From Seonamhaeicola sp. ML3 (GTDB lineage: Bacteria > Bacteroidota > Bacteroidia > Flavobacteriales > Flavobacteriaceae), in contig NZ_CP096884.1 in NCBI RefSeq assembly GCF_023273855.1, forward strand, positions 1,674,001-1,738,000: a stretch of 64,000 nt of DNA. The letters run 5' to 3'. The position numbers and the translations under genes are program-made. The first letter of the stretch is position 1; each line of letters opens with the position of its first letter. Of this stretch, positions 34,265-43,526 are shown piece after piece. The notes beneath the pieces were generated by a model. The model was not told the origin of the DNA, searched no databases, and saw nothing but the letters and a program-made list of their open reading frames with translations.

Positions 34265-34909
34265 CTAAGTCATAAACACCTTGTATATTATTACATAGGG
34301 TGCAATTTCGAGAGCGCAAAGATACAAAATAAAATAGAAAAAGTATTGTTTTATTAAACTTTGGTATGTTTTGAAAGACGTTATGAGCCCAATAATATTA
34401 ACTGTTAATAAAATAATAATCATTACATAAATTAAAGGTAATGTTAATTCAAAACTGTAAAGGATAAAACAGTTTATTGGTAGCAACAATATGCCAAGAT
34501 AATTTTTGTAGCTTATTTTCTGAAAAAGATAGTCTGAAACCAATTTTTCCATCTCAAAGAGACTTGCAATAAGACGCTCCAAAAGTACTTTAATTAGAAA
34601 AAAAGTGGCAATACCAATACCAAATTTTATGAGCGTATTAGGCAAGAACGTATCTTGACCTGTGGTGTATTCAAACAGTGTATACGAAAACAATGAAAGT
34701 GTAATCACAAGATTTCCGAATAGCAATGCATCAAAATTGTCTAAAAATTTTTGGTCTCTAGAGTATATTTTTAAGTATTTGGAGTTGCCGGGAACCGAGA
34801 TAAAATCGTTGAAACGTTTGGGGTCTTTAAGCTTAGCGAGAGCTACGATAATTAACCCAACTACAAGCAATGCCGTGAATATTTCATTAGATACTATTTC
34901 CCTAAGCAT
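34265..34909 (-). CDS. DUF4271 membrane protein
   Basis: A 214-residue protein with about six hydrophobic helices, belonging to the DUF4271 family of Bacteroidota. FTALLVVGLIIVALAKLKDP and DPKRFNDFISVPGNSKY at the N-terminus are typical. It is encoded just before hemD (26 bases), a standard pairing in flavobacteria, but its role is unknown. It diverges from the mannosyltransferase gene at 35.0 kb. Confidence 0.88.
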   Translation of the reverse strand: MLREIVSNEIFTALLVVGLIIVALAKLKDPKRFNDFISVPGNSKYLKIYSRDQKFLDNFDALLFGNLVITLSLFSYTLFEYTTGQDTFLPNTLIKFGIGIATFFLIKVLLERLIASLFEMEKLVSDYLFQKISYKNYLGILLLPINCFILYSFELTLPLIYVMIIILLTVNIIGLITSFKTYQSLIKQYFFYFILYLCALEIAPYVIIYKVFMT

Positions 34910-34988
34910 GGGTTAAAATTATTATAAATTATTAATAAGAAGCTTAAATTATTGAGGAATATTTAAAAAAAATAAACCCATATTGCCG

Positions 34989-34996
34989 TACATTTG
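34989..34996 (+). promoter_or_regulatory. Promoter -7 box (TACATTTG) that decides the start of the mannosyltransferase gene
   Basis: The box ends two bases before an ATG at 34999, so transcription would begin at or after that codon. The next ATG at 35026 is therefore the likelier start. Confidence 0.65.
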
Positions 34997-35025
34997 CCAT
35001 GAATGAAAGCTCAGACAAACTGAAT

Positions 35026-35748
35026 ATGGAAGGAGCCATCGTTATCATCCCAACCTATAACGAAATTGAAAATGTTGAAGCTATTGTGAAAGCTGTATTT
35101 TCGCAGTCTGATGATATTCATATCCTCATAGTTGATGATAATTCACCAGATGCCACAGCTTCCAGGGTGAAAACACTTCAGAAAGAATTTAAGGGAAGAC
35201 TGCATTTAGAAGTTAGGCAAGAGAAATCTGGTCTAGGTACAGCTTATATCCATGGCTTTAAGTGGTGTTTAGATAATAGCTATGAGTATATTTTTGAAAT
35301 GGATGCCGACTTTTCCCATAATCCAAAAGATTTACAGCGATTATACGATACCTGTGCTATTGAGGGTGCAGATATGTCTATTGGGTCAAGGTATATAACA
35401 GGTGTTAATGTGGTAAACTGGCCTATGGGCAGGGTTTTAATGTCGTATTGTGCGTCTAAATATGTTCGATTTATAACAGGTATGAATATTAATGATACCA
35501 CAGCAGGTTATGTCTGTTATAAGCGAAAGGTACTAGAATCGATAGATTTAGATACAATTAAGTTTATTGGTTATGCGTTTCAAATTGAAATGAAATTTAA
35601 AGCGTATCTTAAGAAATTCGAAATAAAAGAAGTGCCTGTTATCTTTACCGATCGTACAAAGGGGGAATCTAAATTAAGTAAAGGAATTATATCGGAAGCT
35701 GTTTTTGGAGTTATATCAATGAAAATAAAGAGCTTCTTTAAAAAATAA
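35026..35748 (+). CDS. Polyprenol monophosphomannose synthase (GT2)
   Basis: A 240-residue family 2 glycosyltransferase that transfers mannose from GDP-mannose to a polyprenol phosphate. The N-terminal IVIIPTYNEIENVEAIV, VDDNSPDATA, FEMDADFSHNP (metal and nucleotide-sugar site), SIGSRYITGVNVVNWP and TAGYVCYKRKVLE define the DPM1-like group. There are no transmembrane helices, as in the soluble DPM1 type. The start at 35026 is favoured by promoter position and by family alignment; an ATG at 34999 would add nine residues. Dihydroorotase follows by 32 bases. Confidence 0.92.
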   Translation: MEGAIVIIPTYNEIENVEAIVKAVFSQSDDIHILIVDDNSPDATASRVKTLQKEFKGRLHLEVRQEKSGLGTAYIHGFKWCLDNSYEYIFEMDADFSHNPKDLQRLYDTCAIEGADMSIGSRYITGVNVVNWPMGRVLMSYCASKYVRFITGMNINDTTAGYVCYKRKVLESIDLDTIKFIGYAFQIEMKFKAYLKKFEIKEVPVIFTDRTKGESKLSKGIISEAVFGVISMKIKSFFKK

Positions 35749-35780
35749 AGTCTTCTGTAAGAAGGCAAAAAATATAGAAC

Positions 35781-37121
35781 ATGAAAAAAACACTAATAAA
35801 AAATGCCAACATAGTTAATGAAGGTACTGTGTTTAATGGCGATGTTTTAATCGAGGGAGAATATATTAAGAAGATAGGAGAATCCTTAACGCCTAAATCG
35901 CCAGATGTTTTGGTGTTAGATGCAGAGGGGAAATATCTTTTACCTGGAGCCATAGATGATCAAGTTCATTTCAGGGAACCGGGTTTAACCCATAAAGCCA
36001 ATATAGAAACAGAATCTAAAGCAGCTATTGCAGGAGGTATTACATCATTTATAGAAATGCCTAATACAAATCCGCAAACTACAACGGTTGAGAAGTTGGA
36101 AGAAAAGTTTGAAATAGCGGCCAAGAACTCGTCTGCAAACTATTCTTTTATGTTTGGTGGTACTAACGATAATTTAGATGAAATTTTAAAACTAGATGCG
36201 AATCAAGTTGCAGGTCTAAAACTGTTTTTGGGGTCTTCAACTGGAAATATGCTTGTTGATGATCCAGAAGTATTAAAAAAGATTTTTTCTAATACCAATT
36301 TGCGAATTTCAGTGCATTGTGAGGATGAAGCAACCATTAGAAAAAATTTAGAGGCGCACTTGAGCAAATATGGCGAGGACATCCCAATAGAGGAACATCC
36401 TGTAATAAGAAGTGAAGATGCTTGTTATTTGTCGTCTTCCAAAGCCATAGAATTAGCTAAAGAAACTGGTGCTCGATTACATGTTTTTCATTTGTCTACA
36501 GGAAAGGAAACCAATTTGTTTACCAACGATATAGCGCTAAAGGACAAGAAGATAACTTCTGAAGTATGTATTCACCACCTTTGGTTTTCTGATGAAGATT
36601 ACAAGAATAAAGGGACCTTAATTAAGTGGAATCCTGCGGTTAAAACAGCTAAAGACAGAGATCAATTATGGGAGGCGTTGTTAGATGATAGAATTGATGT
36701 TATTGCTACAGATCACGCACCGCATACCATAGAAGATAAAAATAATGTTTATACCAAGGCGCCGTCGGGAGGGCCTCTAGTTCAACATGCGCTGCCAGCG
36801 ATGTTAGAAATGTACCATAAAGGAAAAATTTCTTTGGAAAAAATAGTTGAAAAAATGTGTCACAATCCCTCTATTATGTTCGAAATAGATAGAAGAGGCT
36901 TTGTTAAGGAGGGTTATTATGCCGATTTGGTTTTAGTAGATTTAAATAATCCTTGGACGGTTACTAAAGATAATATCTTATACAAATGTGGTTGGTCACC
37001 GTTTGAAGGGGCAACTTTTAAATCGAGAATAACACATACCTTTGTAAACGGAAGTATGGCTTATCACAATGCTAAATTCAGTGCTGTAAAGTATGCAAAA
37101 CGATTAACCTTTAATAGATAA
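35781..37121 (+). CDS. pyrC: Dihydroorotase
   Basis: Dihydroorotase makes dihydroorotate from carbamoyl aspartate in pyrimidine synthesis. The 446-residue class I type enzyme has the metal site DDQVHFREPGLTHKA near residue 57, GGITSFIEMPNTNP, the histidine-bearing SVHCEDE and HVFHLSTGKE, and the catalytic IATDHAPHTIEDK near residue 313. It sits in an operon-like run between the mannosyltransferase and DUF4296 genes, the latter starting at the last base of its stop codon. Confidence 0.94.
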   Translation: MKKTLIKNANIVNEGTVFNGDVLIEGEYIKKIGESLTPKSPDVLVLDAEGKYLLPGAIDDQVHFREPGLTHKANIETESKAAIAGGITSFIEMPNTNPQTTTVEKLEEKFEIAAKNSSANYSFMFGGTNDNLDEILKLDANQVAGLKLFLGSSTGNMLVDDPEVLKKIFSNTNLRISVHCEDEATIRKNLEAHLSKYGEDIPIEEHPVIRSEDACYLSSSKAIELAKETGARLHVFHLSTGKETNLFTNDIALKDKKITSEVCIHHLWFSDEDYKNKGTLIKWNPAVKTAKDRDQLWEALLDDRIDVIATDHAPHTIEDKNNVYTKAPSGGPLVQHALPAMLEMYHKGKISLEKIVEKMCHNPSIMFEIDRRGFVKEGYYADLVLVDLNNPWTVTKDNILYKCGWSPFEGATFKSRITHTFVNGSMAYHNAKFSAVKYAKRLTFNR

Positions 37122-37657
37122 TGTACAGGCTAACATTTTTAGTTCTATTTATAGTTTTTTGTCTTTTAGGATGTACTCGTAGCATAAGCAAACCTAAAAA
37201 CTTAATTTCTAAGAAAGACATGGTATGCATTTTAATTGATGCGAAATTGATTTCTTCAGCTAGTCCCCTAAACAAAAAAATATTACAGGAAAATAGGGTT
37301 TTTCCAAACAGTTATATCTTTAAAAAGTATAATATAGATAGTGCTCAATTTGCCGAGAGCAATATGTATTATACGCATCGTGTCAAGGATTATGAGGAGA
37401 TTTACCAAATGGTAAAAGATAGTCTAGACCTTTTAGAAACTAAATATAAAGAACTAAAAGAAGCGGAAATTAAAATCGCAGAAAGAAAAAGCAGGGATTC
37501 ATTAAATCAGGTGCTCAAAACAAGAGATTCATTAAGGGAAATAGCTAAAGATTCAAAAACTGAAACAGTTGGAAATAACCCAATGTTGATACATGAACTT
37601 GAGGACATAGATATTGATGATGAATTAGAGCTTATCGATCCTGTTTCAGATAAATAG
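37121..37657 (+). CDS. DUF4296 lipoprotein
   Basis: A 178-residue lipoprotein of the DUF4296 family. The signal ends in the lipobox CLLGC near residue 18. The domain (about residues 25-105) has ISKKDMVCILIDAKLISS and FKKYNIDSAQFAESNMYYTHRV. A helical, charged tail with EIKIAERKSRDSLNQVLKTR follows. The gene overlaps the dihydroorotase stop by one base, a coupling seen in many flavobacteria, and overlaps the convergent epimerase gene by 26 bases. Its function is unknown. Confidence 0.88.
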   Translation: MYRLTFLVLFIVFCLLGCTRSISKPKNLISKKDMVCILIDAKLISSASPLNKKILQENRVFPNSYIFKKYNIDSAQFAESNMYYTHRVKDYEEIYQMVKDSLDLLETKYKELKEAEIKIAERKSRDSLNQVLKTRDSLREIAKDSKTETVGNNPMLIHELEDIDIDDELELIDPVSDK

Positions 37658-38642
37658 CTCCGACTTCTATAATGCTTTCTTCTATAGGTTTAAAACTGTA
37701 ATTAAGCGTTTTTTTTACTTTGTCGCTACTGTAGTTTTTCTTTGTGGAAATGGAGCTAACGATATGTTTTGTTATTCGCCTTCTTTTTCCAGTAAGTTTC
37801 GTTTTAAGCCAATCTATTTTCCAAGCAAATTTCAAAAGTAGAGGTTTAGCAAGGTGCTTCGGAGGGTTTTTGCCTACAGCCTTTGAAAGCGCACTGAAAA
37901 AACGTTTATAAGACCAGTTTTCGGCGACCAAAACAAAACGTTCGTTAACGATTGGACTTAGCATTAAATCTACCATGATATCAACTACATCAATTACTGA
38001 GACCAAGCCTATGCTTCCATTAGTATAGTGTTTTAGGCCTTTAGCTGCTTTTCTAAATAAACTTCCGGAACCGTATTTCCATATACCAGCCCCTATAATT
38101 ACACCAGGATTAACCACCACCACATCCAATCCTTCCTGCGAGGCACGCCAAACTTCAATTTCGGCACCATATTTAGTGATGGCATATACACTATTGTCTG
38201 CTTCAGCGTTCCAAATAGTTTCCTCATTAATTGGAGATTCATTTAAACTCTCACCTAGCGTAGCTATAGAGCTTACATAGCAAAGTTTTTTTATGTTATT
38301 GGTACAACAGAGATTCACCACATTGGCTGTTCCTTCAATATTGGTTTTTCTTAAAATTAGATATTTGTCGGGTTCGAAAGATACAAACGCAGCGCAGTGG
38401 TATACATATTCTATGTCCTTAAAGACATCAGTCAATGCAGGGATGTCAAGTATATCGGCCTTTACCCATTCTATTTTTTTGAAGACATCATGATAGTTTT
38501 CGGAATAACAAGAAAATACATTTTTTACATGTTCTATTTTACGTTCGTTTCTGTATATAGCTCTTACATGATTGTCTTTATTCGCAAGTCTGTAAAGTAA
38601 ATGTGCTCCCACCAATCCTGTTCCGCCGGTAACTAGTATCAT
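37632..38642 (-). CDS. NAD-dependent epimerase/dehydratase (extended SDR)
   Basis: A 336-residue short-chain dehydrogenase of the extended type. The NAD(P) site TGGTGLVGAHLLYRLA is at residues 5-20, followed by DILDIPAL, YVYHCAAFVSFEPD, the serine in YVSSIATLGES and the catalytic Y-x3-K in SVYAITKYGAEIEV. It resembles dihydroflavonol reductase/3-beta-HSD-like members, but the substrate cannot be told. Its 3' end overlaps the DUF4296 gene by 26 bases. It is divergent from tyrS. Confidence 0.88.
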   Translation of the reverse strand: MILVTGGTGLVGAHLLYRLANKDNHVRAIYRNERKIEHVKNVFSCYSENYHDVFKKIEWVKADILDIPALTDVFKDIEYVYHCAAFVSFEPDKYLILRKTNIEGTANVVNLCCTNNIKKLCYVSSIATLGESLNESPINEETIWNAEADNSVYAITKYGAEIEVWRASQEGLDVVVVNPGVIIGAGIWKYGSGSLFRKAAKGLKHYTNGSIGLVSVIDVVDIMVDLMLSPIVNERFVLVAENWSYKRFFSALSKAVGKNPPKHLAKPLLLKFAWKIDWLKTKLTGKRRRITKHIVSSISTKKNYSSDKVKKTLNYSFKPIEESIIEVGAIYLKQDR

Positions 38643-38695
38643 AAAACTAAATTAAAGAATTATTCATAATACCAGAGTAATTGAGTAGTGATTTT

Positions 38696-38703
38696 TATCT
38701 TTG
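38696..38703 (+). promoter_or_regulatory. Promoter -7 box (TATCTTTG) of tyrS
   Basis: TATCTTTG fits TAnnTTTG and lies 61 bases before the ATG at 38765. No T-box or attenuator structure was recognised in the leader. Confidence 0.6.
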
Positions 38704-38764
38704 CGTAGTTTTTTTTAGAAAGCGGTTAGAGTAGCCAAAATATTTTACAACAAAACAGAATAAA

Positions 38765-40060
38765 ATGATAAAGAATTTTGTAGAAGAACTAACTTGGAGA
38801 GGAATGATTCATACTGTAATGCCAGGAGCCGAAGAGCATTTAATGGAAGGTATGAAAAGTGCTTATATAGGTTTTGATCCAACCGCAGATTCTTTGCATA
38901 TTGGTAATTTGGTTCCAATCATGATTTTAGCTCACTATCAAAGATGCGGACATAAACCTGTGGCTTTAGTAGGTGGGGCGACAGGTATGATTGGTGATCC
39001 ATCTGGAAAATCTAATGAGCGTAACTTGCTTGATGAAAAAACGCTTCGTCATAACCAGGAGGCCATTAAAGGACAGTTGGCACATTTTTTAGATTTTGAG
39101 AGTGATGCTGATAATGCTGCAGTTTTAGTGAATAATTACGATTGGATGAAAGATTTTTCTTTTTTGGAATTCATCCGTGATGTAGGTAAGCATATCACCG
39201 TTAATTACATGATGGCCAAAGATTCTGTTAAGAATAGAATTTCTGCCGAAGCCTCAGAGGGTATGAGTTTTACAGAGTTTACCTATCAATTGGTGCAGGG
39301 ATACGATTTCCTTCATTTATATAGAGAGGCCAACTGTTCTGTGCAAATGGGAGGTAGTGATCAATGGGGTAACATCACCACGGGAACAGAATTGATTAGA
39401 CGAATAGCTGGTGGTAAAGGGTATGCTATTACTTGCCCTTTAATTACGAAATCCGATGGGTCTAAATTCGGAAAATCTGAAGGCGGAAATGTTTGGTTGG
39501 ATCCAAAAAGAACTTCATCTTATAAGTTTTACCAGTATTGGTTAAATTCTTCTGATGAGGATGCAGAAAAGTATATTAAGATTTTTACGTTTTTAACCGA
39601 AGATGAAATTAATAGCTTAATTGAAGAGCACAAACAAGCGCCTCATCTAAGAGTATTGCAAAAGCGTTTGGCTGAAGAAATCACCAAAATGGTACATTCT
39701 GAAGAAGATTTAGGTAATGCGATAAAGGCGAGTAATATATTGTTTGGAAGATCTACAGGAGAGGATTTAAAAGGGTTAGACGAACAAACTTTTTTAGATG
39801 TTTTTGATGGGGTCCCTCAAACCGAAATTTCAACTTCAGATTTCAATAATGGTTTGGATATGATTGCAGCTCTTGCTGAAAAAGGCGGATTCTTAAAATC
39901 TAATGGAGAAGCAAGGCGCGCCCTTAAAGAAAATTCTATTTCGGTTAATAAAGAAAAAGTAAAAGAGGACTACATCATAAGTGAAAAGGATTTGATTAAT
40001 GGTAAGTTCGTGCTTTTACAAAGAGGAAAAAAGAATTATTTCCTACTAAGCGTTGTTTAA
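38765..40060 (+). CDS. tyrS: Tyrosyl-tRNA synthetase
   Basis: TyrRS charges tRNA-Tyr. The 431-residue class I enzyme has the HIGH-type motif in [17 protein letters not shown] near residues 38-54, the tyrosine-binding [14 protein letters not shown], the KMSKS-type [13 protein letters not shown] and a C-terminal S4-like RNA-binding domain ([15 protein letters not shown]). All parts are complete. An imperfect hairpin follows the stop codon but lacks a T run. Confidence 0.97.
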   Translation: MIKNFVEELTWRGMIHTVMPGAEEHLMEGMKSAYIGFDPTADSLHIGNLVPIMILAHYQRCGHKPVALVGGATGMIGDPSGKSNERNLLDEKTLRHNQEAIKGQLAHFLDFESDADNAAVLVNNYDWMKDFSFLEFIRDVGKHITVNYMMAKDSVKNRISAEASEGMSFTEFTYQLVQGYDFLHLYREANCSVQMGGSDQWGNITTGTELIRRIAGGKGYAITCPLITKSDGSKFGKSEGGNVWLDPKRTSSYKFYQYWLNSSDEDAEKYIKIFTFLTEDEINSLIEEHKQAPHLRVLQKRLAEEITKMVHSEEDLGNAIKASNILFGRSTGEDLKGLDEQTFLDVFDGVPQTEISTSDFNNGLDMIAALAEKGGFLKSNGEARRALKENSISVNKEKVKEDYIISEKDLINGKFVLLQRGKKNYFLLSVV

Positions 40061-40201
40061 GAAATAAGGCCCGAGTGAGAGCTCAGACCTTATAAACTAA
40101 CCAACCAATTAAAAACTAATCTTTCTTTATCTTAGCTTTATTGGTTTGTCGCTCGAAACTTCAAAACCTAACAAGAAAATTGATTTTTTTTAGGGTAGTT
40201 T

Positions 40202-41182
40202 TTATAGAGCCATGAGGTTGCACCCTCGAATATCAGAATGGTCAAAACGACCAATAACCTCAAAGGAACCATCACTGTGTACTCTACCTAAATCTTGAGT
40301 GGCGATAAAGGCACATGAATTTATGTTGGCAAAATCTATGATATTTAAGCCTCCTGATTTTTTTGGGCTTTGAATGGAAAGCGGATCTTCAGTGTCGCGG
40401 GTAAGAACACGCATCCATGGCGGACAGTGAAAAATGCCTTTTTCTTTAGAGTAGGCTTGGCTTAGAAGCTCTGTCATACCATATTCGCTATGAACAGAAT
40501 TAATCCCAAACCTCTTTTTTAGTATTACGTGGAGTTCTTCTCTAATCAATTCTTTCCTTCTTCCTTTCATGCCACCAGTTTCCATGACGATGGTGTTTTT
40601 AAGATTGAATTGAAATTTTTCCACCAAATCCAAAAGTGCAAAAGAAACACCAATGAGTAAGACTTTTTGTCCTTTAGAATTTAATTTTACTAGCGTCTGT
40701 TTTAATTCATTAAGGTTGTTGAGGTAGAATCCGCTTTCATTATGTTTAGACTCTTCAATTAAAGTATTTGCCATGTAAATTAAAGAAGACCCTTGGCGTT
40801 CTAAGTAAGAAGGTAACAAGGCTAGAACTACATAATCTTTAATATTGCCGTAAAATTGCTCGAAACATTTACCAAAACTCTGTTCATAAATACTTAAGTC
40901 GGTTATATGGTGTTTGCTAGTAATACTTCCAGTAGTCCCTGAACTGGTAAAGGTAGTTTGAACAGTTTTTTTTGAACTCAGAATGTCGTGTGTTTTAAAA
41001 AACTGGATGGGTAAAAAAGGTATCTTATCTATAGCGTTAACCTCACTAGGCGTTTTGTTAATGAGGTCACAAAAGGAACGATATACCCTATTGTTTTCAA
41101 ATTGAAATTTAAATACCTCTAGTGCCTTGGATTCAAATTGATTTTCAGTCTTTATTTCGAAAATGGAATTAGCGTCTATCAT
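40202..41182 (-). CDS. LuxE-like acyl-protein synthetase
   Basis: A 326-residue protein of the LuxE/PaaK-like adenylate-forming group. LuxE activates fatty acids with ATP in the bioluminescence reductase complex; relatives without lux genes exist in Bacteroidota with unknown roles. Visible are PFLPIQFFKTHDI, the nucleotide-binding TFTSSGTTGSITSKH, HSEYGMTELLSQAY and GRVHSDGSFEVIGRFDHSDI. There is no luxC, luxD or luxAB nearby, so light production is not suggested; a surface sugar or lipid acylation role is a possibility only. Confidence 0.82.
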   Translation of the reverse strand: MIDANSIFEIKTENQFESKALEVFKFQFENNRVYRSFCDLINKTPSEVNAIDKIPFLPIQFFKTHDILSSKKTVQTTFTSSGTTGSITSKHHITDLSIYEQSFGKCFEQFYGNIKDYVVLALLPSYLERQGSSLIYMANTLIEESKHNESGFYLNNLNELKQTLVKLNSKGQKVLLIGVSFALLDLVEKFQFNLKNTIVMETGGMKGRRKELIREELHVILKKRFGINSVHSEYGMTELLSQAYSKEKGIFHCPPWMRVLTRDTEDPLSIQSPKKSGGLNIIDFANINSCAFIATQDLGRVHSDGSFEVIGRFDHSDIRGCNLMAL

Positions 41183-41215
41183 AAACTTTTACTGCATAAC
41201 AAAAGTATACAAAAT

Positions 41216-41243
41216 AAAAAGCGCTACCAATGGTAGCGCTTTT
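41216..41243 (-). terminator. Rho-independent terminator of the T9SS protein gene
   Basis: GCGCTACC (41221-41228) and GGTAGCGC (41232-41239) form a stem with a three-base loop, flanked by A runs on one side and T on the other. It lies after the 41267 stop in the minus direction. Confidence 0.9.
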
Positions 41244-41266
41244 GCAAAATTATATTTAGTACTAAA

Positions 41267-41599
41267 TTATTTTATTACCAGTTTTCGGGTTTCGCTTATG
41301 CTACCTTCGGTGATTTTCAAGATGTAAACGCCTTTGTTCAAATTAGAAATCTCAAGCCTTTTACCAAATAATCTTGTTTTGTACATTTCTTTTCCCAAAA
41401 CATTAAAAAATGTTATAGTTTTTGGGAGGTTTTTTTTGGACGATATAGTTACAAATGTACTTCCAATAACAGGATTGGGGAATATAGACAGTTCCTCTAT
41501 GACTTCTTGTGATGGTTGCTCACGAAAGTTTTGAGCACTCAGAGATGAATTGCACAAGAGAATTAGAATGAAAATAACTGACAAGTAAAGTTTCTTCAT
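41267..41599 (-). CDS. Very small protein made of a signal peptide and a T9SS sorting domain
   Basis: The 110-residue product has a signal peptide (about residues 1-22, ending SLSAQ), a spacer of some 12 residues and then a type A C-terminal sorting domain: LSIFPNPVIGSTFVTIS, ITFFNVLGKEMYKTRL, ISNLNKGVYILKIT and the final TRKLVIK. Such domains direct cargo through the type IX secretion system, but here almost no cargo is present. The ATG at 41599 is used because an upstream ATG at 41647 would bury the signal peptide. Function unknown; a decoy or remnant are both possible. Confidence 0.88.
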   Translation of the reverse strand: MKKLYLSVIFILILLCNSSLSAQNFREQPSQEVIEELSIFPNPVIGSTFVTISSKKNLPKTITFFNVLGKEMYKTRLFGKRLEISNLNKGVYILKITEGSISETRKLVIK

Positions 41600-41793
41600 A
41601 TACAGATATTGGTAATTTAAAATTACGAAAAATAACACAAAAGTCATACCAAAAATTTGTTAAAGATTTTCGTGATTTATCGAAAGTTAATTTTCGGTAA
41701 GTAGTTTGTTATCTAAACGTTATTAATTAATTCAATATTAATTATATTGTCCTTTAAGTTATATATTTACTTTTTGCAAACATTAATTTAAAC

Positions 41794-42474
41794 ATGAAGA
41801 AAAAAGATATAAAAATACTTTTGGTTGATGATGAGCCAGATATCTTGGAAATTGTTGGTTATAATTTATCTAGTGAAGGATATAAAGTTATAACTGCCGA
41901 AAATGGTTTTGAGGGTGTAAAAAAAGCAAAAAAAGAACTCCCCCAGTTAATCATATTAGATGTTATGATGCCAGAGATGGATGGTATTGAAGCCTGTGAA
42001 TTAATGCGCAAAACTCCCGATTTAAAAAATACAATAATTACGTTTTTAACTGCTAGAGGTGAAGATTACTCGCAAGTTGCGGGTTTTGATGCTGGAGCAG
42101 ACGATTATATTACTAAACCCATAAAACCTAAGGTTTTAATTAGCAAAGTTAAGGCGCTTCTTAGGCGTTATAAAGAAGAAGAGGTGTCCGAAACGGTTAA
42201 AATTGGAAGTTTGGTAATTAACAAAGATGAATACAAAGTAACCTCAAAAGGAAAAGATATTATCTTACCAAGAAAAGAATTTGAATTACTATCTTTATTG
42301 GCATCTAAGCCAGGAAAAGTTTTTAAGCGCGATGAAATCCTAGATACCGTTTGGGGTAATGAGGTTGTTGTGGGTGGAAGAACCATAGATGTTCACATTC
42401 GTAAATTACGTGAAAAACTAGGAGACGATAGTTTTAAAACCATAAAAGGCGTAGGATACAAGTTTGTTGATTAG
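41794..42474 (+). CDS. Response regulator, OmpR/PhoB family
   Basis: A 226-residue two-component regulator. The receiver domain has acidic residues D12-D13 (VDDEPD), phospho-acceptor D56 in LIILDVMMPEMDG and K108-area KPIKPK; the C-terminal winged helix contains LPRKEFELLSLLASKPG and GRTIDVHIRKLREKLG. A histidine kinase gene follows 8 bases later, so they form a pair. The PhoB/PhoR similarity is moderate, and phosphate control is not demonstrated by sequence: no pst gene is nearby. Confidence 0.95.
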   Translation: MKKKDIKILLVDDEPDILEIVGYNLSSEGYKVITAENGFEGVKKAKKELPQLIILDVMMPEMDGIEACELMRKTPDLKNTIITFLTARGEDYSQVAGFDAGADDYITKPIKPKVLISKVKALLRRYKEEEVSETVKIGSLVINKDEYKVTSKGKDIILPRKEFELLSLLASKPGKVFKRDEILDTVWGNEVVVGGRTIDVHIRKLREKLGDDSFKTIKGVGYKFVD

Positions 42475-42482
42475 GGCCTAAA

Positions 42483-43526
42483 ATGCGTACAAAATTTAAA
42501 AAATCGTATCGATTTGCGATTAATTCTTCGCTTTATATAACCATTTATATAACGCTCATAACAGGTGTTTTTTTATTTTACTATCACGAGTTAATATGGT
42601 ATCATTTACTTTTATTCGCTTTGGTAGTTTATCTTTTCTCTTTTGCAATTATTCAATTTAGAGTAGAACGTTACATATACAAGCGCGTAAAGAAAATCTA
42701 TGATGATTTAACACTATTGGAATCAGCCAGTCTTACCAAGGGTGCTATTACTACAGATATGCGAACCTTAACTCAAGAAATTGATAAATACGCAAAGGAT
42801 AAAAAAATTGAAATTGAGACGTTACGAGTTAGGGAGCAATACAGGAAAGAATTTTTAGGTAACGTTTCCCATGAGTTAAAAACACCGTTGTTTACTGTTC
42901 AAGGTTATATCTTAACCTTACTAGATGGTGCAATGAACGATGAGAAAATCAGGAAAAAGTACTTAACCAGAGCAAGTAAGGGCATTGAGCGCCTGGGCTA
43001 TATTGTAAAAGACTTAGATATGATTACCAAGTTAGAGGTTGGGGATTTAAGTCTAAATACTGAAGACTTTGATATAGTAGAGCTCATAGAAAACGTATTT
43101 GAAATGTTCGAAATGAAGGCTGGGAAAAAGAAAATTACCTTGACCTTCGATATGGATTATCCCGAACCAATATTGGTAAAGGCCGATAAAGAACGAATAC
43201 AACAAGTTTTAGCCAATCTTATTGTAAATTCATTAAAATATGGCAGGGAAAAGGGAACTACAGAGGTAAGTATTGAGAATCTTATTAAAAACAAAGTTAT
43301 TGTGCGCGTTACCGATAACGGTGAGGGTATAGAAAAAGAACACCTTGGGCGTCTTTTTGAGCGTTTTTACAGAGTAGATAAAAGCGGTTCCAGAAAGGAA
43401 GGTGGTTCCGGTCTAGGACTTTCAATTGTTAAGCACATCATGGAAGCCCATAACGAGAAAATATATGTTGAGAGTGATTATGGCGTAGGTAGTGAGTTTT
43501 CGTTTACCCTAGAAAAGACTAAATAA
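42483..43526 (+). CDS. Sensor histidine kinase paired with the upstream regulator
   Basis: A 347-residue PhoR-like kinase with two membrane helices (about residues 14-34 and 40-58) and almost no periplasmic loop, a linker with coiled coil, then the dimerisation domain with H130 in FLGNVSHELKTPLFTVQGY, an N-box (VLANLIVNSLKYG), G1 (VTDNGEGI) and G2 (GGSGLGLSIVKHIM). The minimal extracytoplasmic part suggests that it senses membrane state or a partner protein and not a periplasmic ligand. It overlaps the convergent glycosyltransferase gene by 18 bases. Confidence 0.94.
   Translation: MRTKFKKSYRFAINSSLYITIYITLITGVFLFYYHELIWYHLLLFALVVYLFSFAIIQFRVERYIYKRVKKIYDDLTLLESASLTKGAITTDMRTLTQEIDKYAKDKKIEIETLRVREQYRKEFLGNVSHELKTPLFTVQGYILTLLDGAMNDEKIRKKYLTRASKGIERLGYIVKDLDMITKLEVGDLSLNTEDFDIVELIENVFEMFEMKAGKKKITLTFDMDYPEPILVKADKERIQQVLANLIVNSLKYGREKGTTEVSIENLIKNKVIVRVTDNGEGIEKEHLGRLFERFYRVDKSGSRKEGGSGLGLSIVKHIMEAHNEKIYVESDYGVGSEFSFTLEKTK

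Noticed and set aside
40065-40095. Hairpin after tyrS (AAGGCCCGAG...GCTCAGACCTT)
   Set aside because: Imperfect stem and no T run, so not listed as a terminator.
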